Shown here: positions 58,201 to 64,000 of the stretch, in pieces
Layout: every line of letters begins with the position of its first letter
Numbering within the stretch: the first letter of the stretch is position 1
Assembly: GCA_001897435.1 (NCBI GenBank)
Contig: MKSV01000008.1
Coordinates: 1-64,000 of the forward strand
Source: Acidobacteriales bacterium 59-55
GTDB taxonomy: Bacteria > Acidobacteriota > Terriglobia > Terriglobales > Acidobacteriaceae
Length of the DNA: 64,000 bases
Reading direction: 5' to 3'
Notes under the pieces: generated by a model
Databases searched by the model: none
Told to the model about the DNA's origin: nothing
The model's input: the letters and a program-made list of their open reading frames with translations, nothing else
Position numbers and translations under genes: made by a program

Positions 58201-58384
58201 CGATCACATCGGGAGGTCGCCCCATCCAGTTGGTGTGAACGACGACCTGAACATCGGAAATATCCGGCAGCGCGTCAAGAGGCATGTGCTGCAACGACCA
58301 GATGCCTGCCAGTGTCAGCATCAGAACTGCTGCAAAAACGAGAAAACGGTTGCGTGCGCAGACTTCGATAATTTTGGAAAGCAT
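55205..58384 (-). CDS. cusA: Heavy-metal RND efflux pump inner-membrane subunit (CusA/CzcA type)
   Basis: A 1059-aa RND transporter with twelve membrane helices and two large periplasmic loops. It starts MLSKIIEVCARNRFLVFAAVLMLTLAGIWSLQHMPLDALPDISDVQVVV, the HME-RND signature, and contains the TM4 relay LGGIALAIGVLVDASIVMVENGYRHL. It would use the proton gradient to expel Cu+/Ag+ (or Co/Zn/Cd) with the adaptor and outer-membrane protein encoded just upstream. ATG 58384 shares a base with the adaptor stop (TGATG); the track start at 58468 is inside the adaptor gene. Metal specificity is inferred from the neighbouring copper genes. Confidence 0.9.
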   Translation of the reverse strand: MLSKIIEVCARNRFLVFAAVLMLTLAGIWSLQHMPLDALPDISDVQVVVHTNWMGRPPDVIEDQVTYPIVTSLLAAPHVKAVRAQTMFGDSYVYVVFQDGTDLYWARSRVVEYLQQISGRLPENVHPSIGPDATGAGWVYEYAIVDKSGKHSLADLRSLQDWRLRYALETVPGVAEVASIGGYVRQYQVQLDPNKLLAYGIPLSTVIDRVKASTNEVGGRVLDLSGAEYMIRGLGYLRSLDDLASVAVGSKNGTPVLLRDLGTVSFGPDIREGVAEWNGEGETVGGIIVMRQGMNALDVINGVKQKLREIAPSLPAGVVIMPGYDRSGLIDASIKTLQRDLLEEAIIVSVVIIVFLFHFRSALIAILALPIAVLVAFIPMYWLGVTSNIMSLGGIALAIGVLVDASIVMVENGYRHLSDRQENSSVPVSESERRTILINAAKQVGPALFFSLLIIVVSFLPVFLLEAQEGRMFRPLAWTKTLAVGSSSILAITLVPVLMVMLIRGKLRPERTNPISRVTQAVYLPILRWCLRHRWLTIAVNLIFLIATLPLATKLGSQFMPPLFEGSTLYMPTALPGISIEQAKVLLHEQDRILRGFPEVASVFGTVGRSDSATDNAPLNMYDTTVMLKPREQWPTGMTYEKLIQDMDEKLQFPGLSNTWTMPVENRLDMELTGIKTPLGLKVQGPDVNGIQQLASQIQNVLSSLPETRSVFAEKVAQGFYVNVEVNRPEAARYGLTVTDIQTAVASGIGGENIAENIEGRERYPVNVRYQRDFRDNIDKMRGVLIGTPSGAQIPLGQVARISFSHGPAMIRDEDGALTGYIYIDLKSADYGGFVAKADKLLHDKLTLPPNYSYQWSGEYQLELRAKQRLQLILPVVFFLIFLLLYLVFKSVAEALVLIFPTVYAMSGGLLLQWLLKYNFSVAVAVGYIALFGIAVETGVVMVVYLHESLERRLQAGKPLTNVDIEEAAIEGAVHRLRPKLMTVCAVLASLVPILWESGIGSDVMKPIAAPIVGGMITSTIHVLILVPVFFVMMKERALKRGTLVPRFSNNGSAVQPSA
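55220..55271 (-). other. Tandem hairpins at the 3' end of cusA
   Basis: GCTGAAACGAGGAAC (55238-55252) pairs perfectly with GTTCCTCGTTTCAGC (55257-55271): a 15-bp stem with a 4-nt loop inside the last codons of cusA. A second hairpin AACGGC-AGA-GCCGTT (55220-55234) follows. No T run is present, so they look like mRNA processing or stability elements separating cusA from the DUF5818-like gene rather than a terminator. Confidence 0.7.
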
Positions 58385-59979
58385 CACATGCCTCCCGTCG
58401 CGTTCACCCGCAACTGTTTTGTGGCGATGATCTGTCTGTTCTTCTGCGTTGTAATCGTCACCTGCCAAGTGCCGCCGGAACCAAGTGCTCCAGTTCCTTC
58501 ATAGAGACCGTTGCCTTTGTCCGCGAGAGTTGCCGTCGTATTCATCGCGGCCATGCCCATTGCGGGCATCGCCGCCATGTAAAACGTGACTGTCACCGAT
58601 GCGCCTGTGACCGGCGTGTTTCCCGGCCCGGTCAGCCGAACGCGGAAGATGTTATTGCCTTTGGTCGGCGGATTTGGGTCGGTAGTGAAGTCGATATTGT
58701 CTTGTGGTTCGGCAGGAGTAGTAGCAGGCGCATTGTTGCTTCCCGCACCCGGAGGAGGAGGAGCGAATGAGCCTGCTGCCGCCTGTAACTGGCTCTCGGA
58801 GTCGATCAGGAAATTTGCCGAAGTGACGATCGATTGATGTGCTTCGAGTCCTTTGAGGACGACAAAGTCGTCTCCCACGCGAGGGCCGACAGCAATCTCC
58901 TTCGGTTCGAGGCTTCCATTGCCGTGATTCAAAAAGACGAGCTGCCGCGTTCCCGATTGGAATACTGCTGAGGCAGGCACGACGAGTTGGCGGCCCAGAT
59001 TGGTCTTCACATCGACGTTGACGAACATGCCCGGCTTCAACTTGAGGCCGGGATTAGCGATTGCCAGGCGCACCCGGACGGTGCGCGTCGCCATGTCCAC
59101 CTGCGGCAGAATCTCTTCGATCTGCCCAGTGAAGATGCGTCCTGGATATGAGTCCACCGTGATGGAAGCGGCATCTCCGGGCTTCAGCCGCCCAATGTCG
59201 TCCTGAAAGATTTGGGCATTCACCCAGACACGTGAGAGATCGGCAACCGTGTACAACCGAGTCGATGGCTCGACATAGAGATTGGGCAGAGCATTACGTT
59301 CGGTGATGTATCCCGAAACCGGAGAATAGATGGTGAGGTCGGTGACAGGCTTGCCCGTCTCTTTCAGCCTCGCGATTTCACTCGCCGGAACATCCCACTG
59401 CGCTAGACGCTGTTCGGCAGCAGCCGAAAGTGTATCTGCGCCAGCGGCGACACCGTCCACAGTGCTCGACTGAAGCGCCTTCTGGTTCTGCCGCGCGAGA
59501 AGGTATTCCTGCTGCGTCGCCACCAGATCGGGACTGTACACGGTGAACAGCGGTTCGCCCTTGCGAACATATTGATACGTTGCATTGGCGAAGACTTTGC
59601 GGATATATCCGGGAAAGCGTACCTGCACATAAGAAAGCAGTCGCTCGTCGATATCCACCGTGCCCGTAGCACGGACATCATCGCTCAGTTGCTTGTATTC
59701 GACTGTGCCGGTCTTCACACCGATGCTTTGCATCCGCTCCGGGGTAAGTTGTACCGGCACAAGAGCTGCATCCTTCGACTCTGGCATGGACATACCCGGC
59801 ATGGACGATTCGGGTTTTGCCACATCGGAAGTGGGCCCTGCGGCTACGGGCTGAACCTCGCTGGACATTGGCATTGGGTGAGGCTCATTCTTCAAATGAG
59901 AGCGGTAGGCCCAAATCCCCACCAAAACAGCCAGCACCGCTATCCAGACGAGAGAAGTTCTCAGGACATACTTATTCAT
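58384..59979 (-). CDS. cusB: RND periplasmic adaptor with FixH-like C-terminal domain (CusB type)
   Basis: A 531-aa membrane-fusion protein. It has an N-terminal anchor (TSLVWIAVLAVLVGIWAYRSHL), a Met/His-rich stretch (EPHPMPMSSE, then SSMPGMSMPESKD) that fits copper-binding CusB, the barrel-sandwich and hairpin domains (RFPGYIRKVFANATYQYVRKGEPLFTVYSPDLVATQQEYLLA, LTIYSPVSGYITERNALPNLYVEPSTRLYTVADLSRVWV) and a beta-barrel region. The last ~120 residues (FRVRLTGPGNTPVTGASVTVTFYMAAMPAMGMAAM, then GSGGTWQVTITTQKN) form a FixH-like domain. Start overlaps the CusC stop (ATGA). Confidence 0.9.
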   Translation of the reverse strand: MNKYVLRTSLVWIAVLAVLVGIWAYRSHLKNEPHPMPMSSEVQPVAAGPTSDVAKPESSMPGMSMPESKDAALVPVQLTPERMQSIGVKTGTVEYKQLSDDVRATGTVDIDERLLSYVQVRFPGYIRKVFANATYQYVRKGEPLFTVYSPDLVATQQEYLLARQNQKALQSSTVDGVAAGADTLSAAAEQRLAQWDVPASEIARLKETGKPVTDLTIYSPVSGYITERNALPNLYVEPSTRLYTVADLSRVWVNAQIFQDDIGRLKPGDAASITVDSYPGRIFTGQIEEILPQVDMATRTVRVRLAIANPGLKLKPGMFVNVDVKTNLGRQLVVPASAVFQSGTRQLVFLNHGNGSLEPKEIAVGPRVGDDFVVLKGLEAHQSIVTSANFLIDSESQLQAAAGSFAPPPPGAGSNNAPATTPAEPQDNIDFTTDPNPPTKGNNIFRVRLTGPGNTPVTGASVTVTFYMAAMPAMGMAAMNTTATLADKGNGLYEGTGALGSGGTWQVTITTQKNRQIIATKQLRVNATGGM

Positions 59980-61235
59980 CGCAGTATCACTCCTGTCAGG
60001 GATTCGAGGTGGGCCAACGCCGTCTCATGATCGAGCAGCGTCTCGGCATATTCGAGCTTCAGATTGAGCAGATCGGTGAAGTACGAGAGCACATGCGTGA
60101 ACTGGTCTTTGTTCGAGGCATAGGCGCTCAAGGTTGCCCGGTAGGCTGCGTCGGATTGAGGAATCAAGCCTTCACGGAACTCCTTCAGTTGCTCCTCATC
60201 GCTCGATGCCTGCACATAGAGCTGCTGTGCCTGCGCGAGCTGTTGGGTGAGATGGGAGTCGAGTGTCTTCTGTGATGCGATGAGCTTTTCCTGCGCTTCG
60301 GCAATCTCCGCATTGACCCGCTTCTTGCGCGGAAAGCGGACATCGAAGGTGAGCATGTAGTAGTCCCGATACTTCCGGTCGGTGTTCTGATACATATAGC
60401 CCAGCTCAAAATCGGGTTTATCTTCGCGTTTTGCGGAGGCTACCTGCGCGTCTTGTCTCCGAATGGCACTCGCATCCACTTGAAGCTGGGGATTGTTTTT
60501 CTTCACCAGCGCCAGAAGCTCATCCGAGGTGGCCTTCAGTGGAGATTCCGTAAGGTCTTCCGTAACGATGTCCGGCGATTGCTGATCGCGGTTGAGCAGG
60601 CCCTTGAGATGAGCCTCTATCTGCCACATCTGCTGATGGTGCATGGTGATCTCGCGCACGATCTTGGTGCGGTTGAGCTGTGCTTCGAGCACGTCTTGCT
60701 GCATTCCCTGGCCAACCTGATAATGCGCGGTCGCATCCTGAATAAGCTGGTCGAGGATAGCTTGATTTTGTCGCAGGATGCCGAGCGTCTGTTGCAGATA
60801 CGCGAGTTGGAGATAGTCGGCCTTTACCGCGTCAGCAATGCCGCTGCCGATCACTCCGACTTCGGCTTGCTTGGTGTCGGCGTCGCGTTCCGCTACTTGT
60901 CCGCGCAGTCGCAGCTTCCCCGGATAGGGCAACTCCTGTGACGCTCCCACGCCGATATAGGCGAAGTCGCTATTGGTGTATCCCGCGAATGGCTTCGGGC
61001 TGCCAACGCTGAACTGCTGGTAAGTGAACTTCGGATCAGGCAGCGTCGTAACCTGGGGAGCTATTTGCCTCGCGGCTCGCGCCTCATGACCGGCTGCGGC
61101 GAGCTGCGGATTGTTGGCTTGTGCTTCAGCCAGAAGTTGGGACAAAGGGGTAGGCGTGCTTGCACCCGTCTCCTGCCCGAAGGCGGAGAACGTACTGGCA
61201 AGCACGAGCGTGGCGGTCCAAAAGACCACGTTCAT
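59976..61235 (-). CDS. cusC: TolC-family outer-membrane efflux protein (CusC type)
   Basis: A 419-aa outer-membrane efflux protein with a signal peptide (VVFWTATLVLASTFSAFGQ) and two OEP repeats (PLSQLLAEAQANNPQLAAAGHEARAARQIAPQVTTLPDPKFTYQ, and the second from LLALVKKNNPQLQVDASAIRRQDAQVASAKREDKPDFELG). It would form the exit duct of the CusCBA pump; ATGA overlap with the adaptor gene shows co-translation. ATG 61235 has TTGGAG upstream and is preferred to the track start at 61271. It is distinct from the Met-rich TolC-like protein at 49794. Confidence 0.9.
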   Translation of the reverse strand: MNVVFWTATLVLASTFSAFGQETGASTPTPLSQLLAEAQANNPQLAAAGHEARAARQIAPQVTTLPDPKFTYQQFSVGSPKPFAGYTNSDFAYIGVGASQELPYPGKLRLRGQVAERDADTKQAEVGVIGSGIADAVKADYLQLAYLQQTLGILRQNQAILDQLIQDATAHYQVGQGMQQDVLEAQLNRTKIVREITMHHQQMWQIEAHLKGLLNRDQQSPDIVTEDLTESPLKATSDELLALVKKNNPQLQVDASAIRRQDAQVASAKREDKPDFELGYMYQNTDRKYRDYYMLTFDVRFPRKKRVNAEIAEAQEKLIASQKTLDSHLTQQLAQAQQLYVQASSDEEQLKEFREGLIPQSDAAYRATLSAYASNKDQFTHVLSYFTDLLNLKLEYAETLLDHETALAHLESLTGVILR

Positions 61236-61325
61236 ACTGACTCCAATCTCGATTGCTGTTGAAAACATCACCGGCGCGCAGACATGTATGCCCGCGCCCG
61301 GCGAACGCAGAGCGAGAGAGGAGGG

Positions 61326-61697
61326 CTAGATTCTGAGAATGGAGATCGAACCAGGTGGGGACTGTGGCGGCGAGTAGCCAAGATGCTCGATCCAGCCCGC
61401 AGTAGTCAAAACCGGATGAGACCAGTCGGAAATCGCTACCCAAACCGCCGCAATTACGACCGGATGATAGGTTGTCGCTTTTGTATCCAGCGCATTGTCC
61501 TGCGCACTCTGAGGAGCGTTTTGGCAACAATCGTGCGACGATTGCATCTCCATCTGCTCACAGTGGTGCTGCATCGTTCGACAGCAGGCTCGCTCCTCGG
61601 CATTCATCTGCACGTCGGAAACCATGCAGGCCATCGCCGGGGTCAGGTAGGACACTAGCAATAGCAGCACGATCCCGGATTGGCGAAATGCCTTCAT
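61326..61697 (-). CDS. Cys/His/Met-rich secreted protein upstream of cusC
   Basis: A 123-aa protein with a signal peptide (SGIVLLLLVSYLTPAMA) and a dense ligand cluster (CMVSDVQMNAEERACCRTMQHHCEQMEMQSSHDCC). The rest is Pro-rich and ends PPGSISILRI, much like PPLTVALRI in the protein at 53023. Probably a periplasmic copper-binding or regulatory protein; I do not recognise a named family. It is the same strand as cusCBA and 90 bp upstream of it, hence in the same operon. Confidence 0.7.
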   Translation of the reverse strand: MKAFRQSGIVLLLLVSYLTPAMACMVSDVQMNAEERACCRTMQHHCEQMEMQSSHDCCQNAPQSAQDNALDTKATTYHPVVIAAVWVAISDWSHPVLTTAGWIEHLGYSPPQSPPGSISILRI

Positions 61698-61839
61698 ACG
61701 AGCACCTCCAGAATAGTCGATCGTAGGATCGGTTTCCAGAGGGATTATCGATTTCGCTTGGCATCTTCAGCAGTGGCTTCAACTTCAAACGGGACAACGG
61801 GCCACGGTGAACATGGAAAAATTGTTGAGGCACAATCGC

Positions 61840-62838
61840 TCATGGCTGCGGCATGTAAACACGAATTTCTGCAGGTTGTGGTCCATGTTCTCTTACCGCA
61901 AGGTATAGTCTGTCCAGATCCGGGGAGAAGTATCCTGTTCGCGCGCCCCTTACTGTTTTCATCCGGGCTATTTCACTGTAATGATCGATATCTTGTTGTT
62001 TGAAGATCGAGATGTCGCCTTCTCCTCCAATCGCATAAATTCGGTGACGCCGCTGGTCGAAGAAGAGATCGTCACAGTCACCAACCGCTGGAAGGCTGGC
62101 AATCCGGTGGCCATTCTCTGTGTCCAACACGATCAATCGTGCGGGAAGCCGCGTCACCACGAATAGCCGATGATCCTGTTCATCGAGTGCCATTGGGAAG
62201 TTGGCCAATGGGCCTCCAGTACCCCATGAACTCAACACGGTTCTTGTCTTACGATCTACGACATCAATCTTTCGTGATCCTGGCAGGTTAACGAAGATTC
62301 TCGATCCATTCTTCTCAAGCTGAAACGATTCAGGGTGAGCATCCAGTTTGATATCGGCGAGCTTCGTGCCTTTTTGATCGAACTCCCCCAAAGCGCCTCC
62401 TCCATAGCCAACCCAAGTGTGGCCGCTTCCCGGGTCATAGCGAAGATTGTCGGCATCGTCGCCATAGGAAATGGAGTTGAGTAGCTTCCATGAAGAGGCA
62501 TCGAATTCACGGACCGATCCATCCTTACCGTTTGCAACGAAGAGCAGATTCGAGGAAGGAATATAGGCAATACCCTGCGGTTCGTCCAAGCCTGGAATCG
62601 TATGAATCAGCTTATTGGCTTTCAGATCAATAACCTCGACTGAATTGTTCCCCAAGGCCGCGACGAAGAGCCGCCGTCCCTTCAAGTCGATGGCCAAGTG
62701 ATCGATGCGTCCCTGGACATCGGGCATTGCAATCGTCGATTCCAGCTTGAGAGGAACACTTGCGCTTGCCTGAGCGAAAGAGAGCCCAGAGTTAGCTGCG
62801 AGGGATAACAGAATGACGCCCAATATAATTTGTTTCAT
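61840..62838 (-). CDS. Secreted YncE-like beta-propeller protein
   Basis: A 332-aa protein with a signal peptide (IILGVILLSLAANSGLSFA) and six or seven repeated blades of the cytochrome-cd1/YncE type (GRRLFVAALGNNSVEVIDLKANKLIHTIPGLDEPQGIAY, SRKIDVVDRKTRTVLSSWGTGG, DHRLFVVTRLPARLIVLDTENG). No heme or enzymatic motif is visible. Such propellers bind ligands or other proteins in the periplasm. It follows the DUF1259 gene by 12 bp and leads into the Cys/His protein and cusCBA. Confidence 0.8.
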   Translation of the reverse strand: MKQIILGVILLSLAANSGLSFAQASASVPLKLESTIAMPDVQGRIDHLAIDLKGRRLFVAALGNNSVEVIDLKANKLIHTIPGLDEPQGIAYIPSSNLLFVANGKDGSVREFDASSWKLLNSISYGDDADNLRYDPGSGHTWVGYGGGALGEFDQKGTKLADIKLDAHPESFQLEKNGSRIFVNLPGSRKIDVVDRKTRTVLSSWGTGGPLANFPMALDEQDHRLFVVTRLPARLIVLDTENGHRIASLPAVGDCDDLFFDQRRHRIYAIGGEGDISIFKQQDIDHYSEIARMKTVRGARTGYFSPDLDRLYLAVREHGPQPAEIRVYMPQP

Positions 62839-62850
62839 GACTGATCTGCC

Positions 62851-63903
62851 TCAGAGAGCCTTACCCACAATGGGAGCCGGAAGTATTCCTACCTGTACGT
62901 TGAGTGCATAGCGCACGTCCTTTGCAACTTCGGCGGCAACTCCTTGCCGCCAAAAACGTACGAATAGATATTGAGGATGTTCGCCTACCGTGTGATTGCG
63001 GACAGATACTATTTCGATCTTTTTTGCGATGAGCGCCTTCAGGAGAGATTGAAGTTCGTCGGGAGTAGCTACGAACTCTCCCTGAGCCAAAGCACGCTTA
63101 TCCGTTCCGGCAAATGCGATCCAGGTCGCGAACCCCATCTCTCGTCCAATCATTTCGCCATGAAGAAGCCCGTGGCGGCCGATTGTTGCCTTGTATACAC
63201 CATCCGCCATCGAACCTCTTGTCGATAGGATATTGTTTAGCGGATCAGGGCTGATGGAACTATCGAGCTGCACATCAGGCAAAAAGAACTTTGATGAATG
63301 AAGCGTCGCTTCGGAACGAACACGCCTGATCTGAGCGTAAGCGTTGTGGAATGCGATAGCGAGACCTTGAAAGCTCCCCGCTCCTGTCACGTCGAGCGTC
63401 TTCAATCGAGGACCAGCGATAACGGAGCAGTCGGCCAGGCCGGTAACCTCCAGACCGTTTTGGAGCGCTGCGGATAACACAGGAGTTACTTCGTCTTCGC
63501 GGAGAAGCAATTGGCCGGTTAACAACGCCGGATGATGCACTGCAGAGGTGAATGCCGCCCACGAATTCAAGCCCAGATTTTGGGAGAAGGTCTGATAGTC
63601 CTGGACGATGGTCGCATCACCCCTTGGCATGAGGACCTTATAAACGCCTTCGCTATCGATATATGTACCCTTATTCCCCATGATGCGATCAATGGTGGTA
63701 CGAGCCTGCCCTGGCACCTCTGCAAAGGGCGTTGGCAAAGCCAGAACCAGAAAGGAAATTGCCATCAGACATCCTGTACAAGATCTTCGTCCGGCAATCA
63801 TCAATAGGGTGGTAGTGCCCCGTTGGATATAAGCAGCAATCGCTGCCGTGATCGACATTTCCAATAGGAAGGTGGACGGTAGACTGCGACAATCTGTGCT
63901 CAT
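62851..63903 (-). CDS. DUF1259 (LppY/LpqO-type) protein
   Basis: A 350-aa protein with an N-terminal hydrophobic stretch (CTGCLMAISFLVLALPTPFA) and two DUF1259 repeats: IDRIMGNKGTYIDSEGVYKVLMPRGD with MSWAAF-like SWAAFTSAVHHPALLTGQLLLREDEVTPVLSAALQNGLEVTGLADC, and the second from DGVYKATIGRHGLLHGEMIGREMGFATWIAFAGTDKRALAQGEFVATPDELQSLLKAL. These are secreted or lipoprotein-type proteins of unknown biochemical role, often near metal efflux genes. GGAGG lies 5 bp before the ATG. The real signal peptide may start further in than the annotated M1. Confidence 0.8.
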   Translation of the reverse strand: MSTDCRSLPSTFLLEMSITAAIAAYIQRGTTTLLMIAGRRSCTGCLMAISFLVLALPTPFAEVPGQARTTIDRIMGNKGTYIDSEGVYKVLMPRGDATIVQDYQTFSQNLGLNSWAAFTSAVHHPALLTGQLLLREDEVTPVLSAALQNGLEVTGLADCSVIAGPRLKTLDVTGAGSFQGLAIAFHNAYAQIRRVRSEATLHSSKFFLPDVQLDSSISPDPLNNILSTRGSMADGVYKATIGRHGLLHGEMIGREMGFATWIAFAGTDKRALAQGEFVATPDELQSLLKALIAKKIEIVSVRNHTVGEHPQYLFVRFWRQGVAAEVAKDVRYALNVQVGILPAPIVGKAL

Positions 63904-63923
63904 ATTTACCTCCGATCAGGAAG

Positions 63924-64000
63924 TCATTGCAGTGGTACTCCTTCTCGAACCTCGTCTGACGCGCGCTTGAGAACCCTTTCCCCTGGTTTGATGCTCCCGC
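63924..64000 (-). CDS. Partial C-terminus of an upstream gene, possibly an efflux adaptor
   Basis: The window edge contains the last 25 codons of a minus-strand frame, GSIKPGERVLKRASDEVREGVPLQ, ending at TGA 63924-63926. The pattern (LKPGERVVxxGxDxLREGxxV) resembles the C-terminal end of RND periplasmic adaptors. The gene would lie 20 bp upstream of the DUF1259 gene and belong to the same run. Too short to be certain. Confidence 0.4.
   Translation of the reverse strand, partial: GSIKPGERVLKRASDEVREGVPLQ

Noticed and set aside
1-64000. CRISPR array, tRNA or rRNA genes, complete insertion sequence or integrase
   Set aside because: No regularly spaced repeats, no cloverleaf or rRNA-like stretches and no transposase or recombinase ORF were seen.

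Overview
The window looks like accessory DNA, probably a plasmid, ICE or genomic island, from an Acidobacteriota (Terriglobia-type) bacterium. Supporting signs are an orphan 876-aa MacB-like permease behind a PadR regulator (the acidobacterial ADOP arrangement), an Oar-like TonB-dependent receptor with a carboxypeptidase-regulatory domain, four PadR-family regulators, LytS/LytTR pairs and a DUF5818-like secreted protein. No rRNA, tRNA, CRISPR array or complete insertion sequence is visible.

Mobile-backbone genes come in three blocks separated by cargo. Block 1 (0-5.3 kb): end of a PRTRC ThiF protein, PRTRC protein E, an N6 DNA-methylase-like protein, a DUF6927 protein, an accessory DNA polymerase sliding clamp and small unknowns. 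Block 2 (20.6-24.7 kb): a Lys-rich H1-like protein, an XF1762-family protein, DNA polymerase IV, a GNAT protein and an RNase H-fold protein. Block 3 (40.9-46.1 kb): an S24-like regulator fragment divergent from a tight MoxR ATPase / coiled-coil protein / VWA-metallopeptidase operon, then a Gp157-family protein and the tail of an SRAP (YedK) gene. Two leaders in these blocks place an intrinsic terminator directly in front of a ribosome binding site.

Cargo A (5.3-20.3 kb): TetR-FAD monooxygenase operon, SGNH hydrolase, LytS/LytTR pair, O-acyltransferase, two PadR-membrane protein units, CPBP protease, YdeI-family protein, rhomboid-like protein, alpha/beta hydrolase and a duplicated methyltransferase whose first copy is decaying. 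Cargo B (25-40.5 kb): LysR divergent from a tautomerase/SDR/zinc-ADH/cupin cluster with the cupin frameshifted, signal peptidase I, PadR-ADOP, a second LytS/LytTR pair leading into an Oar-like receptor, a sterol-desaturase-family hydroxylase and a YqcI/YcgG protein.

Cargo C (46.1-64 kb, all minus strand) is a copper/heavy-metal resistance island. One run is MarR, membrane protein, Cys/His-rich secreted protein, multicopper oxidase, TolC-like protein, cytochrome c, DUF5666-like protein and a CopB-type P-ATPase. The other is DUF1259 protein, beta-propeller, a second Cys/His/Met-rich secreted protein, CusC-CusB-CusA and a DUF5818-like protein. Together they would export copper from the cytoplasm, oxidise or bind it in the periplasm and expel it through an RND tripartite pump. 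The island abuts block 3 at 46.06-46.11 kb, where two palindromes lie between an SRAP gene tail and a truncated calcium-exchanger gene.

Relics are frequent (XRE tail, cupin, SRAP, Oar, exchanger, methyltransferase copy), which fits repeated insertion and deletion. Product names come from reading the sequence; no database search was run.
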